Assembly (NCBI GenBank): GCA_020632915.1 | Contig: JACKEP010000017.1 | Location: forward strand, 62,001-126,000 | DNA length: 64,000 nt | Direction of reading: 5' to 3' | From: Alphaproteobacteria bacterium | Lineage (GTDB): Bacteria; Myxococcota_A; UBA796; GCA-2862545 | Part shown: one piece after another, positions 9,190-18,293 of the stretch | Numbering within the stretch: the stretch's first letter is position 1 | Layout of the letters: the number at the start of each line of letters is the position of its first letter | The notes under the pieces: model-generated | Told to the model about the DNA's origin: nothing | Database searches by the model: none | Seen by the model: only the letters and a program-made list of their open reading frames with translations | Made by a program: the position numbers and the translations under genes

Positions 9190-10100
9190 GGGCCCCTCCT
9201 GGACTTGCGCCACTGGAACCAGGCCCGGTCGACGAACGCCCACGCGACGCCCACGACGAGGCCGCCGACGTGGGCGGCGTTGGCGATGGGGCCCATCAGC
9301 CCGGACATGCACACGATCAGCCAGCCGACGAGGAGGTTGACCGTGGCGGGATCGACCTCGAGGCGGTCGGTGGGGTCGATGCGTCCCTTGAACCAGGCGT
9401 AGCCGAACAGCGTGTAGAGCACGCCCGACAGCCCGCCGAACAGGCCCACGCCCCGCGGCGCGGTGAGGTACTGCCAGCCGAACTGCGCGGCGTTGGACAG
9501 CACGGCCCCCACCAGCAGCATCACCACGAAGAAGCGGGCGCCCTTGCGCGCCTCGATCCGGCCGGCGAACCGCAGCCACATCGACGCGTTGAACAGCAGG
9601 TGCAGCACCCCGAAGTGGACCAGGATCGGCGTGACCAGCCGCCACACCTGGCCCGCGCGGATCTCGGGACACAGCGCCCGCGCAGGCCGCAGCGTGAAGA
9701 ACAGCCCGGAGATGCGCTCGGGGTCGTGCCCGAGCTGGCTGAGCATCGCCACCACCGCGGTGAGGCCCAAGACGATCAGCGTGATCGTGCCGCGTCCGTC
9801 CGCGCCATGGATCGACGTGCGCGCCAACCGCGTCCGCGCAGCGTAGGCCGCGTCCTTGGCCGCCTCGCGCGCGTGAGCCGCCTTGCCCTGGGTGGCTTCG
9901 TCGGCGAAGCGCGCCGCGTCGGGCGCCGCGAGCACCTCCTCGCGCACCGCCCGCCCGTCGTCGACACGCGCGTCGTCGAGCACCCACAGGTGCAGGCCGT
10001 CGTCGTCGTCGCGCAGCTCGTTGGCGATGCCACGGGCGGTGAGCACCAGGCTGACGGTCCTGGCGTGGGCGGGGTCGTCGATGGTGCCGAGGTCGCGCAT
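9186..10100 (-). CDS. Rhomboid-family intramembrane serine protease (GlpG-like)
   Basis: 304 residues. An N-terminal cytosolic domain of about 95 residues (TIDDPAHARTVSLVLTARGI...) resembles the GlpG cytosolic domain. A linker and six membrane segments follow. The catalytic serine is in GGLSGVLY and the catalytic histidine in ANAAHVGGL; HFGVLHLLFNASMW matches the conserved His/Asn segment of helix 2. The enzyme cleaves membrane-protein substrates within the bilayer. It is followed by crcB with a 4-bp overlap and diverges from the kinase gene at 10197, so the 96-bp gap must hold both promoters. Confidence 0.9.
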   Translation of the reverse strand: MRDLGTIDDPAHARTVSLVLTARGIANELRDDDDGLHLWVLDDARVDDGRAVREEVLAAPDAARFADEATQGKAAHAREAAKDAAYAARTRLARTSIHGADGRGTITLIVLGLTAVVAMLSQLGHDPERISGLFFTLRPARALCPEIRAGQVWRLVTPILVHFGVLHLLFNASMWLRFAGRIEARKGARFFVVMLLVGAVLSNAAQFGWQYLTAPRGVGLFGGLSGVLYTLFGYAWFKGRIDPTDRLEVDPATVNLLVGWLIVCMSGLMGPIANAAHVGGLVVGVAWAFVDRAWFQWRKSRRGP

Positions 10101-10196
10101 GAGGGGTCGGTCGGGTGTCCAGGCTGTCGGACCCCGGTATGCCGTGCTGGTCCGCGCCGCCCCGACCGCGTAGGATCGGGCGGCGGAGGGCCAGGG

Positions 10197-11609
10197 GTGG
10201 CAGCGGATCCGTTTCCGTTCGAGGTGTTGGAGATCCTCGGCGAGGGTGCCTTCGGGGCGGTCTGCGTCGCGCGGATGACCAACGATCCGCTGCAGCGGCA
10301 GGTCGCCATCAAGGTGCTCAAGCAGGAGTACGCCTCCAACCCCAAGGTGTTGCAGCGAACGCGCGACGAGGCGCGGATGATGTCGACGCTGCACCACCCC
10401 AACATCGTGGGCGTCGAGCAGCTCATCGAGGTGGAGGGCCGCCCCGTGCTCGTGATGGAGCTGGTGCGCGGCCTCGATCTCAAGTCGATCCTGCGCCGCA
10501 GCCCCTACGGCGTGCCCGCGTCCGTGGCGATGGAGGTCGTGCGCCAGGCGTGCGTGGCCCTGCACGTCGCCTACGAGGAGGCCGTGGGCGACGACGGCAA
10601 GCCGATGCGCATCATCCACCGCGACATCAAGCCGTCGAACATGCTGCTGTCGGTGCACGGCCAGCTCAAGGTGGTCGACTTCGGCATCGCCACCGGCCAG
10701 TTCAGCGGTCGCGAGAGCCGCACCGACTCCATCGTGATGGGCAGCCGCCCGTACATGGCCCCCGAGCGCCTCGATCGCTCGCCCGACACGCCGGGCGTCG
10801 ACATCTACTCGGCCGGCATGTCGCTGTACGAGGTGATGACCGGCCACGTGATGCCGCTGTCGATCAACCCGTCGTCGCACGACAAGTCGATGACCGAGCA
10901 CCTCGACGCGCTCACCGCGCCGGGGATGACGGCGGAGGCCCTCGACGACCTGCGTCGGCTCATCCGACGGATGTGCGCCTACGACGCCACGTTCCGCCCC
11001 AGCGCCCGCGACGCCGGCGCCGAGCTCGGCCGCTTGATCGACAGCATGGACCCGGCCTACCGGATCACGCTGGAGGCGTTCGCGCGCGAGGTGGTCGAGC
11101 CGCTGTACACCGAGCGCAAGCCCGTGCCCCTGCGCGTGGCGGTCAAGCGCCTGGAGGACAACAAGCTCCTCACCGGCGCGATCCGCAGCCACCCGGCGAA
11201 GCGTCCGCCGCTGCGCAGCCCCGAGCTGCACCGCCGCCCGGCCGTGTTCCTCGGCGGGGTGTTCGGCCTCGTCGCCGCCCTCGGCGGCATCGCTGCCCAC
11301 AAGCTGATGATCGAGCTCGACGAGGCCGACGGGACGGCCGTCGCGGAGACGGCGCGCGTCCAGTTCTGGTTCCCGAGCGACGCGCGGGCGCAGGTCGGTC
11401 CCCGGTCGCTGATGCTGCCGGGGAGCCTGGAGCTGCCGAGCGGGTCCACCGAGCTCGACCTGTCGTTCAACGACGGTCGCCGCATCACGTGCCGGTTCCA
11501 CGCGCTGCCCGGCACGGCCGTGCGCTACGTGGTCGACCACGGCCACGACGCCGTCAGCGTCGACGACGGGCCGGCCATCCCCTGCCACGGCGCGAACGCG
11601 GTGAAGTGA
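10197..11609 (+). CDS. Membrane-anchored Hanks-type Ser/Thr protein kinase
   Basis: 470 residues from GTG 10197 (GGAGGG 7 nt upstream; translation begins VAADPFPFEVLEI). The kinase domain runs from about 8 to 285: glycine loop GEGAFGAV, VAIK lysine, catalytic loop HRDIKPSN, DFG, and SRPYMAPE in the activation segment. A single membrane helix near 350 (AVFLGGVFGLVAALGGIAA) is followed by an extracytoplasmic beta-rich domain of about 90 residues containing one CRFH and one CHG cysteine. This fits a PEGA-like or small sensor domain. It is a typical myxobacterial signalling kinase; the substrate is unknown. The divergent rhomboid gene shares its promoter region. Confidence 0.9.
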   Translation: MAADPFPFEVLEILGEGAFGAVCVARMTNDPLQRQVAIKVLKQEYASNPKVLQRTRDEARMMSTLHHPNIVGVEQLIEVEGRPVLVMELVRGLDLKSILRRSPYGVPASVAMEVVRQACVALHVAYEEAVGDDGKPMRIIHRDIKPSNMLLSVHGQLKVVDFGIATGQFSGRESRTDSIVMGSRPYMAPERLDRSPDTPGVDIYSAGMSLYEVMTGHVMPLSINPSSHDKSMTEHLDALTAPGMTAEALDDLRRLIRRMCAYDATFRPSARDAGAELGRLIDSMDPAYRITLEAFAREVVEPLYTERKPVPLRVAVKRLEDNKLLTGAIRSHPAKRPPLRSPELHRRPAVFLGGVFGLVAALGGIAAHKLMIELDEADGTAVAETARVQFWFPSDARAQVGPRSLMLPGSLELPSGSTELDLSFNDGRRITCRFHALPGTAVRYVVDHGHDAVSVDDGPAIPCHGANAVK

Positions 11610-11675
11610 GCGGGCCGCCGTCTGCGCGCGACGACGGGCGGACGGGATAGGCACCGCCGCAGATCCGGAAGGGTG

Positions 11676-12584
11676 ATGACGTCGACGCCGTCGATCGAGG
11701 TCCGGCAGCTGTGCCGGTCGTACGGTCCACTCCAAGCGCTGCGGGCGGTGAGCTTCACGGTGGCCACCGGTCAGGTGGTGGGCTTCCTGGGCCCCAACGG
11801 CGCCGGCAAGTCCACCACGCTGCGCATCCTGGCGGGCGCGCTCGCCGCCACGTCGGGCCAGGCCTTCGTCGGCGGGGTCGACGTCGCCGCCGACCCGCTC
11901 CGGGTCAAGCGCCTGCTCGGCTACCTGCCCGAGCGCCCCCCGGTGCACGACGACATGCGGGTGCGGGCCTGCGTGCGCTACGCCGCCATCCTCAAGGGCG
12001 TGGCCGACCCGGACGCCGCCACCGCCCGCGCCCTGGCACGCACCGACCTCGACGACGTCGCCGAGCGCCTCGTCGGCCACCTGTCGAAGGGCTACCGCCA
12101 GCGCGTCGGGCTGGCCCAGGCGCTGGTGCACGACCCGCGGGTGCTCCTGCTCGACGAGCCCACCTCGGGCCTGGATCCGGCCCAGCGCACCCAGGTGCGC
12201 GCGCTCGTCCGCGAGCTCGCACGCGGCGACGTCACCGTGCTGCTGTCCACCCACGTGCTCGGCGAGGTGGAGGCGCTCTGCGACGGCGTGGTGGTGCTCC
12301 ACCGCGGGCAGGTCACCGCGCAGGGTCCGCTCGACGCCCTGGCCACCGCGGCCCCGCTGCGGGTGCGCGTGGCACGGCCGGCGGGCCTCGCTGCCGCCGT
12401 CGGCGCGCTGCCGGGCGTGGCGCGGGTCGACGTCGGCGAGCCCGACGGCACGTTCTGGGTCCACGGCGACGCGGTGCCCACCGCCGACGTGGCCCGCGTG
12501 GCGGCGGCCCACGACCTGCTCGACCTGACCCGGCCCGGCGGCCTGGAGGCCACCTACCTGGCCGCGACGGGCGGTGCGGCGTGA
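11676..12584 (+). CDS. ABC transporter ATP-binding protein (GldA-like)
   Basis: 302 residues from ATG 11676 (an adjacent GTG at 11673 is possible). Walker A GPNGAGKST, signature LSKGYRQRVGLAQAL, and Walker B LLLDEPTSGLDP are all present, together with the switch histidine in STHVL. The sequence is of the ABC-2 / GldA type, which energises multidrug export or, with GldF and GldG, gliding motility in some phyla. The TGA stop overlaps the GTG start of the permease gene (GTGA), so the three-gene set is translationally coupled. Confidence 0.9.
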   Translation: MTSTPSIEVRQLCRSYGPLQALRAVSFTVATGQVVGFLGPNGAGKSTTLRILAGALAATSGQAFVGGVDVAADPLRVKRLLGYLPERPPVHDDMRVRACVRYAAILKGVADPDAATARALARTDLDDVAERLVGHLSKGYRQRVGLAQALVHDPRVLLLDEPTSGLDPAQRTQVRALVRELARGDVTVLLSTHVLGEVEALCDGVVVLHRGQVTAQGPLDALATAAPLRVRVARPAGLAAAVGALPGVARVDVGEPDGTFWVHGDAVPTADVARVAAAHDLLDLTRPGGLEATYLAATGGAA

Positions 12585-13336
12585 GGGTGGTGCTCGCCAT
12601 CGCCGGGCGCGACCTGCGCGCGCTGCTCCACCACGCCACCGGCTGGGCCGTCGCCGCCGGCTTCCTGCTGCTGGCCGGCGTGTTCTGGCTGGCCCTGCTC
12701 GACGGCTACGTCGTCCACGGCCAGGAGCAGCTGTACGACCCGTACAGCTCGGTGCAGCTGTCGCTGACGAACCACCTGCTCGCGCCCTACTTCGGCAACC
12801 TGACCGTGCTCGTGCTGTTCGTGGCGCCCGCCGTGGCGATGCGGTCGTTCGCCGACGAGGTGCGGGCGGGCACGGTGGCGCTGCTGGCGACGAGCCCGAT
12901 CACCGCATGGCAGATCGTGCTGGGCAAGTACCTGGGCAGCCTGGGCTACGTGCTGGTGCTCGTGGCCGCCACGCTGTGGATGCCGCTGTCGCTGCTCGCG
13001 TGGACCGTGCCCGACCCGGGTGCGGTGGTCGGGGGCTACCTCGCCACCGTGCTCCTCGCGGCCACGGTGGTGGCGATCGGCACGTTGGTGTCGGCCACCA
13101 CCGAGCATCCGCTGGTGGCGCTGGTGCTGACGTTCGCGCTCACGCTCGTGCTGTGGATCGTCGGCTGGGTCGACCCCGACCCCACCTCGCCGATCGGCCA
13201 GCTGTCGCTCGCAGTGCACGTCCAGGACATGATCCACGGCGCGCTGCGGCGGTCGGACCTGTCGTACTTCGCGCTGCTGGTGGGCTGGTGCCTGTTCGCC
13301 ACGTGGCAGCGCGTGCTCGCCTGGCGGTACGCATGA
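12581..13336 (+). CDS. ABC-2 type permease (GldF-like)
   Basis: 251 residues with six predicted membrane helices and a start at GTG 12581. It contains RSFADEVRAGTVALLATSPIT, the conserved cytoplasmic coupling segment of the GldF/ABC-2 permease group (E...GT.ELLLT.P), followed by LGKYLGSLG. It partners the ATPase encoded just upstream. Its TGA shares ATGA with the next gene's start, so the downstream GldG-like protein should be made in step. The transported substrate is unknown. Confidence 0.85.
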   Translation: MRVVLAIAGRDLRALLHHATGWAVAAGFLLLAGVFWLALLDGYVVHGQEQLYDPYSSVQLSLTNHLLAPYFGNLTVLVLFVAPAVAMRSFADEVRAGTVALLATSPITAWQIVLGKYLGSLGYVLVLVAATLWMPLSLLAWTVPDPGAVVGGYLATVLLAATVVAIGTLVSATTEHPLVALVLTFALTLVLWIVGWVDPDPTSPIGQLSLAVHVQDMIHGALRRSDLSYFALLVGWCLFATWQRVLAWRYA

Positions 13337-15183
13337 CCGCCGTCCGTCGGTATGCGTGGGCCGTCGGCCTCGTGGGCGCGACCCTCGCCGTCGGCTTCGC
13401 CGTGCGCACCTGGCTGCTCGGCGGCGTCGACGACCGGGGTGCGGCGCTGGCGGTCGCCGGCGCGATCGTGCTCGTCCTGTACACCGTGCTCGACCGCGAC
13501 CGCGTGGAGGCCACGGCGCGATCCCCGGTGGTGCGCCAGGGCACCGCTGCGCTGGCGCTCGTCGGTGGCGCGGCGCTCGTGGCCGTGCTCGCCCAGGCCC
13601 TCGTGCGCACCGTCGACGACACAGTCGACCTCACCCGCAGCCACGCCCACAGCCTGTCCGAGCACACCCTCGCCGTGCTCGACGGCCTGTCGCGCGACGT
13701 GCACCTCGCCGCCGCGTTCCGTCAGGGGGCGCCGGGCGCGGCCCGCTTCGAGGACCTGTCGCGGCGCTACACCGAGCGCAGCCCCCACGTCACCCGCACC
13801 TGGATCGACCCGCTGCGCGAGCCCCTCGCCGCCCGCGACCTCGGCATCACCAGCGAGCAGGGCGAGGTGGTCGTGCAGGTGGGCGACCGCACCGAGCACC
13901 TCGTCGGCACCCTCGACGAGGACGCGCTGACCGAGGCCATCGTGCGGCTGACGTCGGACCGCGAGCACGTGATCTGCTGGTCGGAGGGCCACGGCGAGGC
14001 CGATCCCGACGACGTCGCCGACCCGGGCGGCATGGGCGGCGTCGTGGTGCAGCTCGAGGGCTACAACGACCAGGTGCTGCACACGAACCTGCTCACCGGC
14101 GCGATCGACCCAGCGTGCGAGGTGGTGGTGGTGGCGCGGCCCACGATCGACTTCCTCGCCTTCGAGCGGCGGGCGCTCGCCGACTGGGTCGCGGGCGGCG
14201 GCCAGGCGCTGGTGCTGCTGGAGCCGGGCGTCACGCCGGCACTGGCGGCGTCGCTGCGCACCTTCGGCGTCGACGTGGGCGACGACCTCGTCCTCGACCC
14301 CGACCCCGACGCGAGCCCGCTGGGCGTCGACGATCCGTCGATGCTGGTGATCCCGCCGCGCCGCACGCGCAACCACCCGCTCACCGCCGGGCTGCGGGGC
14401 GCCGTGCTGCTGGGCGTGGCCCGCAGCGTGGGCATGATCGACGACCCGCCCGGGGTGGCCGTTCGCACGCTGCTGCACGCCGGCGCGGCGTCGTGGGCCG
14501 AGCGCGACCTCACCGATGCGTCCGCGACGTTCACGCCCGACGACGACGAGCGCCAGGGCGACGTGCCGGTGATGGCGGTCGCCGAGGTCACCGACCCGGC
14601 CGCGCTCGTCCTGCCCGAGGTGCCCGAGGCCGACGGCGTGGCCCGCGACGAGGTGGCCGTGGCCGTCACCGGCGTGCTCGCCGTGCTGCTCCCCGATCAG
14701 CCGACGCCCGGGGACGACGCGCGCCTCGACACCACGCTCGGCCTGTCCGAGCCCGCCGTGCGCGCACTGGTCCGCGCGCTCGACACCACGCTGGGCGTGC
14801 AGCTCGCCGTGGTCCCCGACGAGACCGTCGGCGCGTTGATCGACCGCGCCTGGCACGCGGTGCGCGCGCGCACGGCCCTGGGCGACACCCGCCCCGACGC
14901 CCCCACGCCCCGGCCCGGCGGACGGATCGTGGTGGTGGGCGACGCGAGCTTCGCCGGCAACCGCAACCTCGCGTGGGGCAGCAACCGCGACCTGTTCCTC
15001 GACACGATCGCCTGGCTCACCCGCGAGGACGATCAGCTGGGCGCCCGCCCGCAGGATCTGGGCGACGTGCTCCCGGTGACCGGCCGGCAGGAGGCGCTCA
15101 TCGGGCTCGTGGCCGTGGTGCTCGTGCCCGGACTCACCGCGCTGCTCGGCCTGCTGCTCTGGCTCGATCGCCGCCGGCGCTGA
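13333..15183 (+). CDS. GldG-like ABC transporter auxiliary membrane protein
   Basis: 616 residues. Two N-terminal membrane helices within the first 95 residues are followed by a long periplasmic region. The region holds FEDLSRRYTERSPHVTRTWIDP (a GldG/IFT52-type ABC auxiliary domain) and EHVICWSEGHGEAD, the usual motif of this family. A single C-terminal membrane helix (about 585-610) precedes an Arg-rich tail. This two-end-anchored layout is typical of GldG. With the two preceding genes it forms an ATPase-permease-GldG operon. In Bacteroidota this trio is needed for gliding; in Myxococcota-type bacteria its role is not established. Confidence 0.8.
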   Translation: MTAVRRYAWAVGLVGATLAVGFAVRTWLLGGVDDRGAALAVAGAIVLVLYTVLDRDRVEATARSPVVRQGTAALALVGGAALVAVLAQALVRTVDDTVDLTRSHAHSLSEHTLAVLDGLSRDVHLAAAFRQGAPGAARFEDLSRRYTERSPHVTRTWIDPLREPLAARDLGITSEQGEVVVQVGDRTEHLVGTLDEDALTEAIVRLTSDREHVICWSEGHGEADPDDVADPGGMGGVVVQLEGYNDQVLHTNLLTGAIDPACEVVVVARPTIDFLAFERRALADWVAGGGQALVLLEPGVTPALAASLRTFGVDVGDDLVLDPDPDASPLGVDDPSMLVIPPRRTRNHPLTAGLRGAVLLGVARSVGMIDDPPGVAVRTLLHAGAASWAERDLTDASATFTPDDDERQGDVPVMAVAEVTDPAALVLPEVPEADGVARDEVAVAVTGVLAVLLPDQPTPGDDARLDTTLGLSEPAVRALVRALDTTLGVQLAVVPDETVGALIDRAWHAVRARTALGDTRPDAPTPRPGGRIVVVGDASFAGNRNLAWGSNRDLFLDTIAWLTREDDQLGARPQDLGDVLPVTGRQEALIGLVAVVLVPGLTALLGLLLWLDRRRR

Positions 15184-15267
15184 CCCCCAGACGCAGCGAC
15201 GCCCGACCCGCACAGGGCGGACCGGGCGTTCGCGACGAGGGCAGCCGGGCGCGTGCCCGACGCCCCG

Positions 15268-15585
15268 TCAGCCGAGGAGCTTCTGCAGCTTCATGCCCAT
15301 GGCGATGTCGGACACCTTGAGCTTGCCCATGGTGAACAGCATCATCGCCGAGGCGGGGTTGTCGAGGAGCTTGCCGAAGTCGGAGCCCTGGGCGGTGACG
15401 ACGCAGTTGGGGGACTCGTGGTCGCCCGCGGAGATGGCGCCGCCGTCCTTGGTGAGGTCGACCACCCAGTTGCCCTCGTCCCCGAGGTTGAACTGGTAGA
15501 CGCCGTTGATGTCGCTCGCGATCGACGGGTTCTTGGCGAGCTTGCTGGGCAGGTAGTCCTCGAAGAACGCCTTGACGTCGGCCAT
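15268..15585 (-). CDS. SCP2 sterol-binding domain protein
   Basis: 105 residues covering a complete small SCP2 fold and nothing else. Hallmarks are VYQFNLGDEGNWVVDL, the acidic DGG turn, SPNCVVTAQGSDF, and the C-terminal helix MMLFTMGKLKVSDIAMGMKLQKLL. SCP2 domains bind lipids or acyl chains in a hydrophobic tunnel; single-domain bacterial members are small cytosolic lipid carriers of unknown ligand. The ATG at 15585 is preceded by GGAG. The gene stands alone, convergent with the GldG-like gene and upstream of the 16418-15681 gene on the same strand. Confidence 0.85.
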   Translation of the reverse strand: MADVKAFFEDYLPSKLAKNPSIASDINGVYQFNLGDEGNWVVDLTKDGGAISAGDHESPNCVVTAQGSDFGKLLDNPASAMMLFTMGKLKVSDIAMGMKLQKLLG

Positions 15586-15680
15586 GTGATCTCCTGTTCC
15601 GACGGATCCTGGTCGGTCTCTTGGGGCTAGCGGGGTCCGACGGGCCGATCAAGCGTCGTTCCGTGGATTTGACACGGGTG

Positions 15681-16418
15681 TCAACGCCACGCCGACGGCT
15701 CTCCACACCACGCCGACGGGCCGTCCGGCGCCGTCGGATACCAGCTGCCCGTGTCGTGGACGGCGTCGGGGACATCGCCCCAGTGACGCAGGCGCGCGAC
15801 GTCCACACCCGCCTGACGGGCGGCCCACCCCAGCGGCGCCGGCCAGGTGCGCAGCGGCACCCGCACCCGCTCGGCGAGGGCGGTCGCGAGCGCCGGCAAC
15901 GACGCCGGCTGGGCAGCGGGCACCGACCACCGCGCGCCCGGACGCTCCGCCGCGGCGCGCACCGCCTCGACCACCCGCGCCATCGCCACGGGCCGCAGCG
16001 GCCCGGGGTCGGCCATCCACAGGCGCCGTCCGGCCATCAGCTGCTTGCCCCACGCCGCGACCAGCGGCTCGCGGGCGCCCCAGGGCGTGCCGTGGGCCAC
16101 GAGCCCCAGGTGGCGCACCTGCGCGAGCCCGGCGGGGACGGCATCGCCGAGCGGCACGGCCACCGCGCCGGGCACGTCGCCCAGCTTGCGGAGCACGAGG
16201 AACAGGCCCTCGGTGGGCTGACCGTGCTCGAGCACGACGAACACGCGCGTGGCGCCGCGCAGCGCGTGGGTGACGCCCTCGCCGGTGGTCAGGTCGGCGA
16301 GGCGCCAGAGGAATGCGCCGTGGGCCGGCACGCGGCCGGCGACGACCGTGGGGACGGTGGGCGCGAGGGCATCGGCCAGCGCCCACGCGAGCGGCGCATC
16401 GCCCAGGACGACGTGCAC
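15681..16418 (-). CDS. NAD(P)-binding Rossmann-like protein (short NmrA/epimerase type)
   Basis: 245 residues. The N-terminus MHVVLGDAPLAWALADAL is a Rossmann-like beta-alpha unit, but the usual GxxGxxG is replaced by GDAPLAWA. Segments GEGVTHALRGATRVFVVLEHG and HLGLVAHGTPWG are placed like the second and third strands of atypical short-chain dehydrogenases. No clear YxxxK is seen, so catalysis is doubtful. It starts 3 bp after the stop of the PHP-domain gene, so the two are almost certainly one operon. The ligand is unknown. Confidence 0.5.
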   Translation of the reverse strand: MHVVLGDAPLAWALADALAPTVPTVVAGRVPAHGAFLWRLADLTTGEGVTHALRGATRVFVVLEHGQPTEGLFLVLRKLGDVPGAVAVPLGDAVPAGLAQVRHLGLVAHGTPWGAREPLVAAWGKQLMAGRRLWMADPGPLRPVAMARVVEAVRAAAERPGARWSVPAAQPASLPALATALAERVRVPLRTWPAPLGWAARQAGVDVARLRHWGDVPDAVHDTGSWYPTAPDGPSAWCGEPSAWR

Positions 16419-16421
16419 GGC

Positions 16422-17249
16422 CTAGGCGGCGGTGGCGAGCGCGTCGAGGAAGCCGGACAGGTCGCTCCGCTCGACGTGGAACAAGCCCGGGCGGGACGGC
16501 GACCACCCGTGCCAGTCGGACCCGCCGGTGAGGAACACGCCGTGGGCCTCGGCGAGCTTGCGCACCTTGCGGCGCTCGGCGGACGTCATCATCGGGCGCA
16601 GGCCCTCCACGCCCTGCAGGCCCGCAGCCACGAACGTGGCGAGGTGCTTCTCCAGCGCGGCCACCGGCGGGTGGGCCCAGGAGGTGACCGCGCCCGCCTC
16701 GCGCGCGATGCGGATCGCCTCGACGAACGGCAGCGTGACCTTGGGGACGTTGCCCAGGCTGTCGCCGGCATAGCGGCGGAAGGCGTCGCGCAGGTCGGCC
16801 GCGTGGCCCGCCGCCACCAGGGCGCGCGCGAGGTGGTGGCGCGTGATCGCGCGCCCACCCTGGCGTGCGGCGTCGTCGACGTCGGGCAGGCCGGTCAGGC
16901 CGAGGTTGACGGTGGCCTCGGCGTAGCGCGCCGCCCGCTCCCGGCAGCGCTCGCGGCAGAAGGCACGGAACGCGTCGGGTACGGGACCGCCGAAGTAGAC
17001 CAGCAGGTGGTGCTCGACGCCCTCGTGGACGCCGCTGATCTCGGCCCCCGCGAGCACCAGGATGCTGCGGTCGCCCACGACCTGCTCGCCCACCACCTGA
17101 TCCGCGGCGAGATCGTGGTCGGTGATCGCGATGACGTCGAGGCCACCCTCGGCGCACGCGGCGACCAGCGCCTCGGGCTCGAGCATGCCGTCGGAGCGCG
17201 TGGTGTGCAGGTGCAGATCGAACCGGCGCCTGCCCGTCAGCGTGCTCAT
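16422..17249 (-). CDS. PHP-domain metal-dependent phosphoesterase (TrpH/YciV-like)
   Basis: 275 residues from ATG 17249. N-terminal PHP motifs FDLHLHTTRSDG (10-21) and AITDHDL (about 42-48) supply metal ligands; SWAHP and GGSDWHGW (near 240) complete the site. The length and motifs fit the YciV/RnaAM group, which removes nucleotides from RNA 5' ends or hydrolyses 3',5'-bisphosphates. The alternative longer frame to 17585 adds unrelated Arg-rich sequence and was rejected. The gene is followed 3 bp later by the Rossmann-like gene. Confidence 0.85.
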   Translation of the reverse strand: MSTLTGRRRFDLHLHTTRSDGMLEPEALVAACAEGGLDVIAITDHDLAADQVVGEQVVGDRSILVLAGAEISGVHEGVEHHLLVYFGGPVPDAFRAFCRERCRERAARYAEATVNLGLTGLPDVDDAARQGGRAITRHHLARALVAAGHAADLRDAFRRYAGDSLGNVPKVTLPFVEAIRIAREAGAVTSWAHPPVAALEKHLATFVAAGLQGVEGLRPMMTSAERRKVRKLAEAHGVFLTGGSDWHGWSPSRPGLFHVERSDLSGFLDALATAA

Positions 17250-17280
17250 CCATCCCCACCGTGGATCGTGGTCCACCACG

Positions 17281-17715
17281 TTAGTGGCCGAGGATCGCGC
17301 GGTCAAGCGGATCGTCGTCCGAGGGACCCGTCGACGGGCCCGCTTCAGGACCCGGGACGAGGCTGCCAGCATCCCCGCCGGGCGACGCAGGGGGATCGCC
17401 TGCGGCCGCGACCCGCGCGTCGGCCACGCTGCCCCCGACCGCCGAGCAGGGATCGTGCGCGAACGGCAGCGCACGGCGCGCGGCGTGGCCCTCGGGCAGC
17501 GCGACGCCGATCTGGTGGCCCCGCGGGCGCCACACGTGCCCGCCGACCGCCTGCGCGCGCGCCCGCCACCGCCGCACCAGCGCACACACCGCGGCCTCGG
17601 CGCCGTCGACCGTGGCGTAGGGCCCGTCGACCCACACCCGATCGCTGCCCACGACCGTCACGCGCCAGCCGTCAGGCTGCGCGTCCACCTGCACCTGGTA
17701 GAGGAACCGCTGCAT
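17281..17715 (-). CDS. Hypothetical small protein
   Basis: 144 residues, not recognised. The first 75 residues look like a compact alpha/beta domain (MQRFLYQVQVDAQPDGWRV, with DGAEAAVCALVRRWRAR as a helix). The rest is Pro/Gly/Ala/Asp-rich and probably disordered (GDPPASPGGDAGSLVPGPE). There is no signal peptide. It lies 31 bp upstream of the PHP gene on the same strand and could be first in that operon. Third-position GC is like the neighbours, which supports coding. Confidence 0.55.
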   Translation of the reverse strand: MQRFLYQVQVDAQPDGWRVTVVGSDRVWVDGPYATVDGAEAAVCALVRRWRARAQAVGGHVWRPRGHQIGVALPEGHAARRALPFAHDPCSAVGGSVADARVAAAGDPPASPGGDAGSLVPGPEAGPSTGPSDDDPLDRAILGH

Positions 17716-17783
17716 GGCTCCAGGCTACCCTGGATCCGGCCTCGATTCGTCCGCGAAGGTGAAGAACTGTTCAGTGCCGCGGA

Positions 17784-18050
17784 TCAGCCTTCCCAGTGGG
17801 TGACCATCTCGCGCGGCCACACCTGGCGCAGCTCGCCACAGCAGTCGCAGAGCGCGTAGCCCTCGGCGAGGCAGATGCAGATGGCCTCGACGCACGTGCA
17901 CGGATCCGACGCCGTCGCCATGTACATCCGCCCAGTGCCGCAGGACGCGCAGGCGGTGCCCTCGAGCGCCCAGGTGGGGCGCACGTCGGCGACAGGCTCG
18001 AGGAGCGAGAGCTGCACGGTGGCTTCCTTGGTGGGTCGACGGCGCGTCAT
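17784..18050 (-). CDS. Small cysteine-rich putative zinc-binding protein
   Basis: 88 residues from ATG 18050. Nine cysteines are arranged as CASC, CTC, CIC and CDCC (about 34-72), consistent with one or two structural zinc sites; the order ACASCGTGRMYM resembles a zinc ribbon knuckle. There is no signal peptide or membrane segment, so it is probably cytosolic. Family not identified. It lies between tRNA-Trp and the 17715 gene, in the same direction as both. Confidence 0.6.
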   Translation of the reverse strand: MTRRRPTKEATVQLSLLEPVADVRPTWALEGTACASCGTGRMYMATASDPCTCVEAICICLAEGYALCDCCGELRQVWPREMVTHWEG

Positions 18051-18180
18051 ACCCCATCGTACCCACGCGCGGTCCAGCCTCCACCACATTGCGCGATCCC
18101 CCGACATCGTCGGACAGGAACTGTCCGCTTGCGGGGAGAAGCGACGAGGCCGCCGACCCGGTGGGTGGCGGCCTCGAAGG

Positions 18181-18256
18181 TGGCAGGGGCACAAGGACTC
18201 GAACCTGGGACCTGCGGATTTGGAATCCGCTGCTCTACCGACTGAGCTATACCCCT
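18181..18256 (-). tRNA. tRNA-Trp (anticodon CCA)
   Basis: Full cloverleaf on the minus strand. The acceptor stem AGGGGTA pairs with TGCCCCT, the D arm is GCTCAGTCGGTAGAGC, the anticodon stem GCGGA/TCCGC encloses TTCCAAA, and the T loop is TTCGAGT. The discriminator is G, as expected for Trp. The 3' CCA is encoded. Confidence 0.97.
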
Positions 18257-18293
18257 ACAGCCCGCTCGCCGTAACCGTGCCCAGGCCACGCGG

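Noticed and set aside
9186..12512. Extension of the rhomboid frame upstream to 12512 as one long protein
   Set aside because: The extra part is antisense to the kinase and ABC genes and lacks motifs; the GlpG-like N-terminus begins at ATG 10100.
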